Shown here: in pieces, positions 16,261 through 23,328 of the stretch | Numbering within the stretch: the stretch's first letter is position 1 | How the letters are laid out: every line of letters starts with the position of its first letter | From: DASUZB01 sp036377075 | Lineage (GTDB): Bacteria > Actinomycetota > CALGFH01 | Length of the DNA: 28,031 bases | NCBI GenBank assembly: GCA_036377075.1 | Contig: DASUZB010000061.1 | Location: forward strand, 1 to 28,031 | Direction: 5' to 3' | The notes under the pieces: model-generated | The model's database searches: none | The model's input: only the letters and a program-made list of their open reading frames with translations | What the model was told of the DNA's origin: nothing | Made by a program: the position numbers and the translations under genes

Positions 16261-17370
16261 ATGCTCGGCACCGCGGTGCGGAGGAGGACCCGGATGGCGG
16301 TCGTGCTGGCGGCCGTCGCGCTGCTGGCGGCGGCCTGCGCCACGACCGAGAAGAAGGGGGCGGCGGGCGGTGGGGGCGGCGCCAAGAAGATCGCGCTGTT
16401 CCTGCCGGAGTCGAAGACGACCCGCTACGAGCAGCAGGACAAGCCGAACTTCGAGCGCCGGGTGAAGGAGCTCTGCGCCGACTGCGAGGTGCTGTACTCC
16501 AACGCCGAGCAGGACGCGGCCAAGCAGCAGCAACAGGCCGAGGCGGCGATCACCAACGGCGCCAAGGTGCTGGTGCTCGACGCCGTCGACGTGCAGTCGG
16601 CGGCCTCGATCGTGACCCGCGCCAAGCAGTCGCAGATCCCCGTGATCAGCTACGGCCGCCTGGTCGCCAAGTCGGACCTCGACTACTACGTCTCGATCGA
16701 CCCGTACAAGGTCGGCCAGCAGCAGGGCAAGGCGCTGCTCGACGCGCTGAAGGGCAAGCCGTCGCCGGAGATCGTGATGATCAACGGCTCGCCCACGGAC
16801 TCCAACGCCCCGCCCTACAAGAAGGGCGCGCACAGCGTGCTCGACCCCGCCGGCGTCAAGGTCGGCAAGGAGTACGACACCCCCGACTGGAGCCCTGACA
16901 AGGCCCAGACGGAGATGGAGCAGGCGATCACCGCGCTCGGCAAGACCGGCTTCGACGGCGTCTACGTGGCCAACGACGGCATGGCCAGCGGCGCGATCGC
17001 GGCCATGAAGGGCGCCAACATCGACCCGGCCAGCCGGCCGGTCACCGGGCAGGACGCCGAGGTCGCCGGCATCCAGCGGATCCTCAACGGCGAGCAGCTC
17101 ATGACCGTCTACCAGCCGATCAAGAAGATCGCCGAGACCGCCGCCGAGCTCGCCGTCGACCTGGTCAACGGCAAGCGCGCCGATGCCGACAAGCTGGCCA
17201 CCGCCAAGGTCAACAACGGCCAGGAGGACGTGCCCTCGGTGCTGCTCGACACCGTGGTGGTGACCAAGGACAACATCAAGGACACCGTGATCGCCGACGG
17301 CTTCCTCAAGGCCGACCAGATCTGCACCGGCTCCTACCAGAAGGCCTGCCAGGCGGCCGGGATCAGCTAG
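16261..17370 (+). CDS. Orphan xylose-type (XylF/ChvE-like) sugar-binding lipoprotein
   Basis: 369 residues from 16261. The signal peptide has RRRTR, a hydrophobic stretch and LLAAAC with the lipidated cysteine at residue 26. The ATG at 16294 has the better Shine-Dalgarno (GAGGAGG, spacing 6) but would remove the basic n-region, so the longer start is preferred; the choice is not settled. The mature protein is a type I periplasmic-binding protein: KIALFLPESKTTRYEQQDKP, NGAKVLVLDAVDVQSA, IPVISYGRLV, DGVYVANDGMASGAIAAMKGA, PVTGQDAEVAGIQRIL and MTVYQPIKKIAETAAELAV. The QDAE and YQPIKK segments fit the D-xylose-binding branch. No ATPase or permease follows. The DNA immediately after the stop is a rearrangement scar, so its partners may have been deleted or lie elsewhere. 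Confidence 0.9.
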   Translation: MLGTAVRRRTRMAVVLAAVALLAAACATTEKKGAAGGGGGAKKIALFLPESKTTRYEQQDKPNFERRVKELCADCEVLYSNAEQDAAKQQQQAEAAITNGAKVLVLDAVDVQSAASIVTRAKQSQIPVISYGRLVAKSDLDYYVSIDPYKVGQQQGKALLDALKGKPSPEIVMINGSPTDSNAPPYKKGAHSVLDPAGVKVGKEYDTPDWSPDKAQTEMEQAITALGKTGFDGVYVANDGMASGAIAAMKGANIDPASRPVTGQDAEVAGIQRILNGEQLMTVYQPIKKIAETAAELAVDLVNGKRADADKLATAKVNNGQEDVPSVLLDTVVVTKDNIKDTVIADGFLKADQICTGSYQKACQAAGIS

Positions 17371-17450
17371 GCGGGACGGCGCCCAGGCGCCGGTAGGTCG
17401 CGCGCGCCGCCTCGCGCAGGCGGCGCGCGACCGCGGGCGGCTCGAACGCG
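17363..17450 (-). pseudogene. Possible 3'-end remnant of an unidentified minus-strand gene
   Basis: A minus-strand frame ends with TGA at 17365-17363 and reads FEPPAVARRLREAA then RATYRRLGAVPPS. From about 17450 down to the stop nearly every third base is G or C, as in genuine genes of this window. Above that point the third-position pattern breaks down and the plus-strand sulfurtransferase frame takes over. The peptide looks like a helical C-terminal end. It would overlap the stop of the binding-protein gene by 8 nt. In DNA this GC-rich such patterns can arise by chance, so this is a tentative call and the parent family is not recognised. Confidence 0.3.
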
Positions 17451-17959
17451 GCGGCGGCAAGAAGTGGGAGCTGGAAGGGCGCCCGCTCACCACCGAGGCC
17501 CCCGAGGTCGCCGCCGGCGGTGGCTACGTGGTCAAGGGTCCGGTGGACGAGATCCGCGCGCTGCGCGACCAGGTCGGGCGCGCGCTCGGCAAGCGCGGCT
17601 TCGGCCTGGTGGACGTGCGCTCGCCGGAGGAGTACCGCGGTGAGCTGCTGGCCCCGGCGCACCTGCCGCAGGAGTCGGCCCAGCGGCCCGGCCACATCCC
17701 GGGCGCCCGCAACATCCCCTGGGCCAAGGCGGTCGACCCGGAGACCGGCGCCTTCCTGCCCGAGGAGCAGCTCCGCAGCCTCTACGAGGGCCAGGGCCTC
17801 ACCCCGGACCTGGAGGTGGTGGCCTACTGCCGCATCGGGGAGCGCTCGGCGCACACCTGGTTCGTGCTGCGCGAGCTGCTCGGCTACCCGAAGGTCCGCA
17901 ACTACGACGGCTCCTGGACCGAGTGGGGCTCGATGGTCGGCGTCCCGATCGAGCGCTGA
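17450..17959 (+). pseudogene. Thiosulfate sulfurtransferase (CysA/SseA-type rhodanese), N-terminal half missing
   Basis: The frame aligns, from memory, with the C-terminal 55-60% of two-domain actinobacterial thiosulfate sulfurtransferases. It begins at GGGKKWELEGRPLTTE (about residue 125 of a roughly 280-residue family) and continues through LVDVRSPEEYRGELLAPAHLP, RPGHIPGARNIPW, the catalytic loop VAYCRIGERSAHTW with the active Cys, and NYDGSWTEWGSMVGVPIER at the normal C terminus. Upstream of about 17450 the frame stays open but has no family similarity and meets the preceding gene. No ribosome site or convincing start is seen; GTG at 17528 would drop the linker too. The catalytic domain is intact, so residual activity is possible, but the inactive N-terminal rhodanese domain is gone. 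Best read as a truncated gene. Confidence 0.8.
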
Positions 17960-17962
17960 ATC

Positions 17963-18006
17963 ACCAGGAACGGGCCACCGGCCGTGGCCGGTGGCCCGTT
18001 CCTGGT
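17963..18006. terminator. Strong bidirectional terminator: perfect 21-bp inverted repeat
   Basis: Left arm 17963-17983 and right arm 17986-18006 are exact reverse complements, separated by only GT. It starts 3 nt after the sulfurtransferase stop. Its last base is the last base of the stop codon of the minus-strand ChrB-like gene. The dyad lies between convergent genes and should terminate both. There is no T-tract. The perfect conservation suggests it is still under selection although the sulfurtransferase is truncated. Confidence 0.8.
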
Positions 18007-18440
18007 CATGGGTGAGCGTGGCGCTGGCACCAGGCGTAGAGGGCGTCGTAGACGAAGCTGCCGCGTTCGAGGAGCCGCTGGTCGTCGGCCTCGGCGGCGA
18101 GGCCGCCCTCGCCGATGGCCAGCAGGCCGGGGCCGAGCGGGTCGCTGTCGAGGTCGTCGGCGACGTCGGCGGCATGGACGATATGGGCCAGCCGCGCCAG
18201 GGCAGGGTCACCGCCGAGCTGGAACTGCTCGACGAGCACCTCGAAGGTGCAGCGGTTGCCCTGGTGGGTGAACTCGGCGTCGGGCGCGTCGAAGGAGTGG
18301 GCGCCCTCTTGGGCCGCGAGGTCCAGGACCTGGTCGGCGGGCACGTAGGCGATCTCGGCGGCTGGGTCGACGAAGCGGCGGATCAGCCAGGGGCAGGCGA
18401 TCCGGTCGGTCTTGGGGCGCTCGCGGGTGACCCACTTCAT
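18006..18440 (-). CDS. ChrB C-terminal-domain protein, paralogue 2
   Basis: 144 residues. The N-terminal signature MKWVTRERPKTDRIACPWLIRRFVDP, then FTHQGNRCTFEVLV and LAHIVHAADVADDLDSDPLGPGLLAI, is that of the chromate-resistance ChrB C-terminal domain family (Chrome_Resist type). It shares DRxACxWLIRRxVDPxAE, RCxFE and VHxAD with paralogue 1 encoded two genes upstream. Conserved Cys, His and Asp residues suggest a metal or oxyanion site (inference). The ATG overlaps the MFS stop by 4 nt (ATGA), making it the last gene of the four-gene operon. Its stop codon touches the 21-bp terminator dyad. In full-length ChrB this domain follows a DNA-binding-type N-terminal domain. Here it is a separate polypeptide whose role (chromate handling or sensing) is inferred. 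Confidence 0.85.
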   Translation of the reverse strand: MKWVTRERPKTDRIACPWLIRRFVDPAAEIAYVPADQVLDLAAQEGAHSFDAPDAEFTHQGNRCTFEVLVEQFQLGGDPALARLAHIVHAADVADDLDSDPLGPGLLAIGEGGLAAEADDQRLLERGSFVYDALYAWCQRHAHP

Positions 18441-19636
18441 GGCGTGCCTCCGGTGGTCGTCGTGGCCTCGGCGGGAAGCCGGACGGGGCGGAACAGGCGC
18501 CAGAGGGCCAGGTCGTAGGCGCTCTTGGTGGCACCGGCGACCAGGAACGGGAGTGCCAGCCCCAGCGGTTGCAGCAGCCCGGCAAGGGCCGGTCCAGCCG
18601 GTCGGGTGAGGTAGCGGGCGGTGTTGGTCAGCGCCGCGGCCGCGGTCCGCTCCGGTGGTGGGACCAGTGCCATCACGTAGGCCTGCCTGGTCGGCACGTC
18701 CATCTGCGAGAGGCAGGTCCGTGCGAGCAGCAGCGCGACCGCGAGCGGCAGGCTGGGTGCCAGCGGCACGGCGGCGAGCAGCACGTTGGACGGCAGGTGG
18801 GTGAACACCATCGTCCTGAGCAGGCCGAACCTGGTGGCGAGGGCAGGAGCGGCGAGGAACGAGGCGGCCTGCAGGATCCCGACGGCGGCGAACACGACGC
18901 CGACGACGCTGGTTCCTGCGTGGTAGCGGACCCCGAGCCAGTAGGCGACATAGGCCTGGACGACGAAGCCGCCGGCGAGGCTGTCGACCGCGAACAGGGC
19001 CGCCAGGCGGTTCACGATCGGGCGGGAAGACGCCAGTGGCCGCCGGGGGCTGCCGGGCTCGGGCCGGGGCGCCTCGACGCCGGCGGGGAGCCGGGCGGCG
19101 AGCAGCGCGCCGGCCACGCCGACGGCGGCGAGGGTGCCGCCGATCAGGAGCCGGTCGGGCGGTAGGACACCGAGCAGGGCGCCGGCCGCGCCGGCCAGCG
19201 TCGCCACCGCGTTGTAGACCCCGAAGCCCCGCACGACCTCGCGCTGCGCCGCGCCGGTGCTGGCGAGCATGACCTGCTCCAGGGTGGTGAACGGCCCCGA
19301 CTCCACCACCTCGGTCGAGAGCGCACCGGACAGGGCGACGAGCGCCAGCAGCCACACCGGCGCCCCGGCGGCGAGCACCACCCCGGCGGTGGCCAGCGCC
19401 AGGTACAGCAGCCCGTAGGCGCGGCGGCGCCCGAGCCGGTCGCCCCAGCGGCCGAGCGCGAGGCTGGCCGCGGCGCTGCCGGCAACGACCGCGGCCAGCA
19501 CCAGGCCGACGCCGCGCGCGTCCAGGCCCCTGCCGCGCAGGACGGCACCGAGCTGGACCGCGGTCAGCCCGTAGCCGAGGCCCCGCAGCGCCTGCGCCGC
19601 GAGCACCGTGGCCAGCACGCCACGGCGGCCGGTCAT
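18437..19636 (-). CDS. MFS transporter in the chr operon
   Basis: 399 residues with about 12 hydrophobic segments in two halves and a basic central linker near 185-200. The loop 2-3 motif reads LGRWGDRLGRRRAYG, the MFS motif A. A second-half counterpart PALATRFGLLR is weaker. It overlaps both neighbours by 4 nt (ATGA), so translation is coupled with the ChrB-like genes. Proton-driven export is the common mode for such proteins. The operon lacks the CHR-family exporter ChrA that usually accompanies chrB, so this MFS protein is the natural candidate exporter for chromate or whatever oxyanion the operon handles. Substrate assignment is by context only. Confidence 0.85.
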   Translation of the reverse strand: MTGRRGVLATVLAAQALRGLGYGLTAVQLGAVLRGRGLDARGVGLVLAAVVAGSAAASLALGRWGDRLGRRRAYGLLYLALATAGVVLAAGAPVWLLALVALSGALSTEVVESGPFTTLEQVMLASTGAAQREVVRGFGVYNAVATLAGAAGALLGVLPPDRLLIGGTLAAVGVAGALLAARLPAGVEAPRPEPGSPRRPLASSRPIVNRLAALFAVDSLAGGFVVQAYVAYWLGVRYHAGTSVVGVVFAAVGILQAASFLAAPALATRFGLLRTMVFTHLPSNVLLAAVPLAPSLPLAVALLLARTCLSQMDVPTRQAYVMALVPPPERTAAAALTNTARYLTRPAGPALAGLLQPLGLALPFLVAGATKSAYDLALWRLFRPVRLPAEATTTTGGTP

Positions 19637-20064
19637 GCCGGCTCGCGGCCGAGCAGCATGCCCCGGCGGAAGTACTCGTACAGGCCGTCGAACAGCGGGC
19701 CCGTCAAGGCGAGCACCTGCTGGTCGTCACAGACCATCGACAGGCCGCGCAGCGCGACGTCCAGGCCGCGCGCCTCGGGGGCGTCGAAGCGCTCGTCGTC
19801 CAGGTCGGCCTCGTGCACCAGCTCGGCCAGCTTCCACAGCACCGGGTCGGTCAGCTCGTAGCGGCCAAGGATCGTCTCGAAGCTGCACCTCCCGCCGTGG
19901 TGGCCGAGCTCCACCCCGCGCACGTCGAACGGCGTCGCGTCCGGCGGCACCGCGGCGGGGTCGTCGACGAACACGAACTCGGCCCGCGGGTCGACGTGGC
20001 GGCGGATCAGCCAGGCGCAGGCGGCGCGGTCGATGTGCACCCCGGCCCTGGTCGCCCACCTCAT
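19633..20064 (-). CDS. ChrB C-terminal-domain protein, paralogue 1
   Basis: 143 residues. MRWATRAGVHIDRAACAWLIRRHVDPRAEFVFVDD, VELGHHGGRCSFETILGRY and LAELVHEADLDDERFDAPEARGLDVALRG give the ChrB C-terminal family pattern. It starts 4 nt inside the end of the gene encoding the ChrB N-terminal domain (ATGA overlap). The two together therefore correspond to a conventional ChrB split at the domain boundary. It is clearly related to, but strongly diverged from, paralogue 2, so the duplication is old or the copies have specialised. Likely cytoplasmic. The function in chromate sensing or reduction is inferred from the family. Confidence 0.87.
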   Translation of the reverse strand: MRWATRAGVHIDRAACAWLIRRHVDPRAEFVFVDDPAAVPPDATPFDVRGVELGHHGGRCSFETILGRYELTDPVLWKLAELVHEADLDDERFDAPEARGLDVALRGLSMVCDDQQVLALTGPLFDGLYEYFRRGMLLGREPA

Positions 20065-20594
20065 GGCGGCTCCCCGCTCACGGACGGCGCCGGCGGCCTC
20101 GGTGTCGGTGTCGACCCGGCGGGTACGTCCGCGAGGGCGTCGACCGCCGAGCGGGCCGTGTCCCGTTCGGCTGGGGGGAAGAAGTCCCGGCGGGCGATGC
20201 GGCGCAGCTCACGACGCAGGCGGCGGAACGTCCGTGCCCGCTCGGTGGCCGCCCCCCTGGCGGCGACCCGGGCCTGCTCGGTCACCGTGCGGTACTCGGC
20301 GGCGCGGGCGGCGCGCATCTGCCCGGCGACCGCACGCTCCTGCGCGGCGCTGCCCGAGACCGCCAGCCAGGTCGTCGCGACGCCACCGGCCTCGACGACC
20401 TCCTCGGCCAGCCAGTCGACCTGCTCGCGGGTGCGGGCGTCGGCCGGCAGCGCCACCAGCCCGTCGCCCAGCCGGGCCACCCCCAGCCGCTCCAGCTTGC
20501 GCCACACCCCGATCCGCGGGGTCGAGGGCTCCCGAGGCAGTCGGTAGGACAGCAGCACCCACTGACCGGGGCCGGCTTGCCCAGGCGGGTTCAC
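20061..20594 (-). CDS. ChrB N-terminal-domain protein (putative chromate-responsive regulator)
   Basis: 177 residues from GTG at 20594, which has GGAGGGG about 5 nt upstream. The N-terminal part WVLLSYRLPREPSTPRIGVWRKLERLGVARLGDGLVALPA matches the ChrB N-terminal domain, a winged-helix-like module. DWLAEEVVEAGGVATTWLAV follows, then a long basic helical region rich in Arg (about 110-145), RRDFFPP and a Pro-rich tail. ChrB of Ochrobactrum tritici is reported as a chromate-sensing transcriptional regulator. Here the DNA-binding half is first in the operon and directly behind a palindromic operator, so it may control its own operon. The ATGA overlap with the next gene couples it to the C-terminal half. 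Regulation is an inference. Confidence 0.83.
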   Translation of the reverse strand: MNPPGQAGPGQWVLLSYRLPREPSTPRIGVWRKLERLGVARLGDGLVALPADARTREQVDWLAEEVVEAGGVATTWLAVSGSAAQERAVAGQMRAARAAEYRTVTEQARVAARGAATERARTFRRLRRELRRIARRDFFPPAERDTARSAVDALADVPAGSTPTPRPPAPSVSGEPP

Positions 20595-20613
20595 CGGCCC
20601 CTCCGCACAAGTG

Positions 20614-20631
20614 ATGCAACCATGGTTGCAT
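20614..20631. promoter_or_regulatory. Perfect 18-bp palindrome upstream of the chr operon (putative operator)
   Basis: ATGCAACCATGGTTGCAT is a perfect palindrome with no spacer, located 10 bp upstream of the ribosome site of the first chr gene. Its promoter-proximal end overlaps the proposed -10 box. Size, symmetry and place are those of a repressor site for a dimeric winged-helix regulator. The ChrB N-terminal-domain protein is the nearest candidate ligand. The other candidate is an unlinked MarR/PadR/TetR-type protein. Confidence 0.7.
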
Positions 20632-20658
20632 GATAGATGGCCCCAGACGAGGAGTCGA
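20630..20658 (-). promoter_or_regulatory. Putative chr operon promoter
   Basis: Reading the minus strand, TCGACT (20658-20653, 4 of 6 to TTGACA) is followed after 17 bp by TATCAT (20635-20630, 5 of 6 to TATAAT). Transcription would start at about 20623, inside the palindrome, giving a leader of roughly 30 nt with the GGAGGGG site before the GTG. The remaining 20659-20799 holds no recognisable gene. Confidence 0.55.
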
Positions 20659-20799
20659 CACCTACAACTTGCGCGACGGCGCAGGTGGCCTGTCCCGTAA
20701 GGAGGGGACTCGTCTGATCGACGTCGACGAGCGTGCTCGGGGCCAGTGCGGCACGAGCATCGAGTCGCTGGGCCGCCGGATCTGGTGGAGACAGGTCAC

Positions 20800-21288
20800 C
20801 TACCTGCGCTCGGGGTGCGGGCGAGGAGAGGGAGGCGCGAGGGGGTAGGGGCGCTCGTCGACGACGCGCTTCATCACGATCGTGGAGGTGAGCCGCTGCA
20901 CGCCGGGGAGGGTGGCGAGTTGCTCGTCGCGGAGGTTCTGGTAGGCGGCGATGTCGGCGGTGGCGACGCGGAGGAGGTAGTCGGGGTCGCCGAAGAGCCG
21001 TTCGGCGTGGCGGACCTCTGGGATCTGGGCCAGGCCGCGCTCGAAGTCCGAGATCGTGGCGGCGTCCTCTCGATCCATCGTCACCTGCACCAGGACCTCG
21101 AAGCCGAGGCCGATCGCGGCGGGATCGACCACGGCTCGGTAGCCGCGGATCGCTCCGGCCCGTTCCAGCTCGCGCAGCCGTCGGTGGCAAGGCGCCACAC
21201 TCAGCCCGACCCGCTGGGCCAGCTCGGTCACCGTCAGCCGCCCCTCCGCCTGGAGTTCAGCAATGATCTTCCGATCAATCGTGTCCAT
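20800..21288 (-). CDS. Lrp/AsnC-family transcriptional regulator
   Basis: 162 residues from the ATG at 21288. An N-terminal helix-turn-helix (MDTIDRKIIAELQAEGRLTVTELAQRVGLSVAPCHRRLRELERAGAIRGY) is followed by an RAM-type ligand/oligomerisation domain (VLVQVTMDREDAATISDFERGLAQIPEVRHAERLFGDPDYLLRVATADIAAYQNL). The length is typical. No Shine-Dalgarno precedes this ATG or the in-frame ATG at 21300, so translation may be leaderless. It is transcribed divergently from a PQ-loop transporter 116 bp away. Lrp-type proteins often control an adjacent divergent transporter in response to an amino acid, which is the likely role here. The C-terminal tail is proline/arginine-rich. Confidence 0.93.
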   Translation of the reverse strand: MDTIDRKIIAELQAEGRLTVTELAQRVGLSVAPCHRRLRELERAGAIRGYRAVVDPAAIGLGFEVLVQVTMDREDAATISDFERGLAQIPEVRHAERLFGDPDYLLRVATADIAAYQNLRDEQLATLPGVQRLTSTIVMKRVVDERPYPLAPPSPRPHPERR

Positions 21289-21404
21289 GGCGAGAATCAT
21301 TGCAGAGGTCGAGCGGTTCGCGCATAGATCCGCAACCAAATGCCGGAACGGATGACGTACCTTTTCCCTTAGCCGGACCCTCCCTCTGGAGGCAACGAAC
21401 GAGC
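21289..21404. promoter_or_regulatory. Divergent control region between the Lrp-type gene and the PQ-loop gene
   Basis: 116 bp, visibly less GC-rich than its surroundings. On the minus strand AATGAT (about 21301-21296) could be a -10 box for a leaderless Lrp message. On the plus strand TTGCAG (about 21299-21304) with CATAGA 17 bp downstream is a weak promoter candidate for the transporter. GGAGG at 21388-21392 is 12 nt before the transporter ATG. No clear long dyad was found. Assignments are tentative. Confidence 0.35.
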
Positions 21405-22067
21405 ATGGGGCACTTCCTCGACTACGTGCCGATCGCCGCTGCGGCGTTCGCCATCCCCCAGTTCCTGCCCCAGCTCCTCAAGCTCCGGGCCACCGACGAC
21501 ACCGCCGGCGTCTCCTGGTCGTGGGCCACGCTCACCAGCGTGAACAACGCCGCCTGGCTCGCCTACTTCGCGCTCTCCAGCTACTGGACGGCGCTCGTGC
21601 CGGCCTGCTCCGCGACGCTGCTGGCCGGCGCGCTGGCGACCATGCTGGCCCGGCGCGGGCAGGCCAAGGCGCGGCCGGCGGCCCTGATCGGCAGCTGGGC
21701 CGCGCTCCTGATCGCCGGCGGCGTCGTCGCTGGCCGCACCGGCCTGGGAACGCTGCTCACGGCCGCCTTCATCCTCCAGGTCACGCCGTCGCTGTGGACG
21801 GCCTACCGAACCGCCCACCCCACCGGCGTCGCACGCGGAACCTGGCTGCTCATCCTCGGTGAGCTGTCCTGCTGGACGAGCTTCGGCGTCCACCAGTCCG
21901 ACCCACGCCTGATCACCCTCGGCGTCACCGGCGTCACCGCCAGCGCCCTCATGCTTGCCCGGATCCGCCGCACAAGCCGACACGGACCGCTCAGCAGGCC
22001 AGCGCAGAGGCTGATCCGAACTGGTCTACCAGGGTCAGGCGGAGCGGGGCTGTCCGACCAACGGTAG
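21405..22067 (+). CDS. PQ-loop repeat (SWEET-like) transporter
   Basis: 220 residues with about seven hydrophobic segments. A PQ-loop motif opens the protein (AAAFAIPQFLPQLLKLRATDD, then TAGVSWSWATLTSVNNAAWLAY). A second, degenerate copy lies near residues 122-155 (AAFILQVTPSLWTAYRTAHPTGVARGTWLLI). Two three-helix PQ-loop bundles joined by a linker helix is the SWEET layout, while bacterial SemiSWEETs have only one bundle of about 90 residues. PQ-loop proteins move sugars or amino acids across membranes. The divergent Lrp-type regulator favours an amino-acid-related substrate (inference). The basic, disordered tail after about 190 is unlike the family and may be cytoplasmic. Start: ATG at 21405 with GGAGG 12 nt upstream, a rather long spacing. 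Confidence 0.75.
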   Translation: MGHFLDYVPIAAAAFAIPQFLPQLLKLRATDDTAGVSWSWATLTSVNNAAWLAYFALSSYWTALVPACSATLLAGALATMLARRGQAKARPAALIGSWAALLIAGGVVAGRTGLGTLLTAAFILQVTPSLWTAYRTAHPTGVARGTWLLILGELSCWTSFGVHQSDPRLITLGVTGVTASALMLARIRRTSRHGPLSRPAQRLIRTGLPGSGGAGLSDQR

Positions 22068-22165
22068 ACGCCCCTCGGACTCCATGAGGCCTCGAGCCGG
22101 AGCCAGGTGATCTGGCAGCAAGGCGGGGGCCGGCTGTCGGGGTAGCTTCCCGGGGAGGGGTGGCG

Positions 22166-23278
22166 TCAGGGGAGCAGGCGGTACAGGAGCCAGAAGCCGG
22201 TCTCGATGGGGAGGACCTCCACCTCGCGGAAGCCGGCGTCGAGCGCGTAGCGGCGCAGGGTGGCGGGACGCATCACCGCGCCGGTGGCGGCGGTGCCCGG
22301 GTCGCCCATCGCGTTCGGCAGGCAGTCGACCACGCTCCAGCCGTAGTGGTACCGCTCCAGGTCCGGGGCGGGGGCGGTGAACTCGTCCTCGACCAGCTCG
22401 TCGCCGACCACCACCGACCCGCCCTCGTGCAGCAGGGCGCGCGCCGCCCGCAGCGCCTCCACCGGGCGCGCCATGTCGTGCAGGGCCTCGAACACCGTCA
22501 CCAGGTCGTAGCGACCGGACAGCCCCGGGTCCGAGGCGTCCTCCACGGAGAACCGCACCCGGTCGGCCAGGCCCTCGGCGGCGGCGTTGCGGCCCGCCGC
22601 GGCGATCGCGTCCGGGTCGAGGTCGAAGCCGTCCACCGTGATCGCGGGGTAGGCCTTCGCCATGGCGATGCTCGACCAGCCCGTGCCGCAGGCGATGTCG
22701 GCCACCCGCGCCGGCGGCGCGGCCCGCAGCCGGCGGTCGACCTCGGCGATCGCCGGCAGCCAGGCCGTGCCGAGCAGGTTCAGGAACAGCGCCCGGTTGA
22801 ACTCCGCCCTCCCCTCGGGCTCCCACGGCAGCCGCGGCGGCGCGCCGCCGTCGCGGAAGGCCTTCACCACGTCGGGCAGCGGGCGGGCGGCGCGGACCAG
22901 CTCGACGCCCTTGTAGGCCTGGTAGCGGGTGTCGTCCGTGTCGACCAGGACCGGGACGTGCTCGGGCGGCATGCGGTAGCGGCGCTCCGTCGGCGCCGCC
23001 TTGGGGTCGTCGACCTCCAGCAGCCCGCTGACGGCGTGGTGCTCGAGCCACTCCCGGACGTAGCGCTCGACGGTGCCGGTGCGGGACGCCAGCTCCGCCG
23101 AGGTGGCGGCGCCACCGTCGGCGAGCGCCCGGTACAGGCCGAGCCGCTCGCCCAGGTAGACGGTGTAGAGCTCCAGCGCCCCCACGGCGTCCGTGAAGAG
23201 GCGCTCGGCCAGCGCGTCGGTGCGGCCGCCCTGCCGCGCCTGCGCGCCGCGGCCTGCCGGCGTGGTCTCCGGGTCCAT
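22166..23278 (-). CDS. SAM-dependent methyltransferase with N-terminal winged-helix domain (Rv2258c-like)
   Basis: 370 residues. The N-terminal region ALELYTVYLGERLGLYRALADGGAATSAELASRTGTVERYVREWLEHHAVSGLLEVDD is a winged-helix dimerisation module. A Rossmann methyltransferase domain follows: VADIACGTGWSSIAMAKAYP (motif I), TVDGFDLDPDAIAAA (acidic motif II), VRFSVEDASDP, and YDLVTVFEALHDMARPVEALRAARALLHEGGSVVVGDELV. This two-domain form is seen in mycobacterial Rv2258c and in O-methyltransferase-like proteins. It starts 50 nt after egtD on the same strand, so it may be cotranscribed with the ergothioneine genes. No clear ribosome site precedes the ATG and a slightly later start is possible. 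The substrate is unknown, and it occupies the position where egtE sits in mycobacteria but is unrelated to it. Confidence 0.85.
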   Translation of the reverse strand: MDPETTPAGRGAQARQGGRTDALAERLFTDAVGALELYTVYLGERLGLYRALADGGAATSAELASRTGTVERYVREWLEHHAVSGLLEVDDPKAAPTERRYRMPPEHVPVLVDTDDTRYQAYKGVELVRAARPLPDVVKAFRDGGAPPRLPWEPEGRAEFNRALFLNLLGTAWLPAIAEVDRRLRAAPPARVADIACGTGWSSIAMAKAYPAITVDGFDLDPDAIAAAGRNAAAEGLADRVRFSVEDASDPGLSGRYDLVTVFEALHDMARPVEALRAARALLHEGGSVVVGDELVEDEFTAPAPDLERYHYGWSVVDCLPNAMGDPGTAATGAVMRPATLRRYALDAGFREVEVLPIETGFWLLYRLLP

Positions 23279-23328
23279 GGGACCAGGATGGTACGCAGGC
23301 AGGACAGCGCGCGAAAGGACGCCGGCCC

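Noticed and set aside
20630..20848. 72-codon plus-strand ORF between the chr and Lrp genes
   Set aside because: It would start inside the palindrome without a ribosome site, overlaps the end of the Lrp-type gene, and has no family features.
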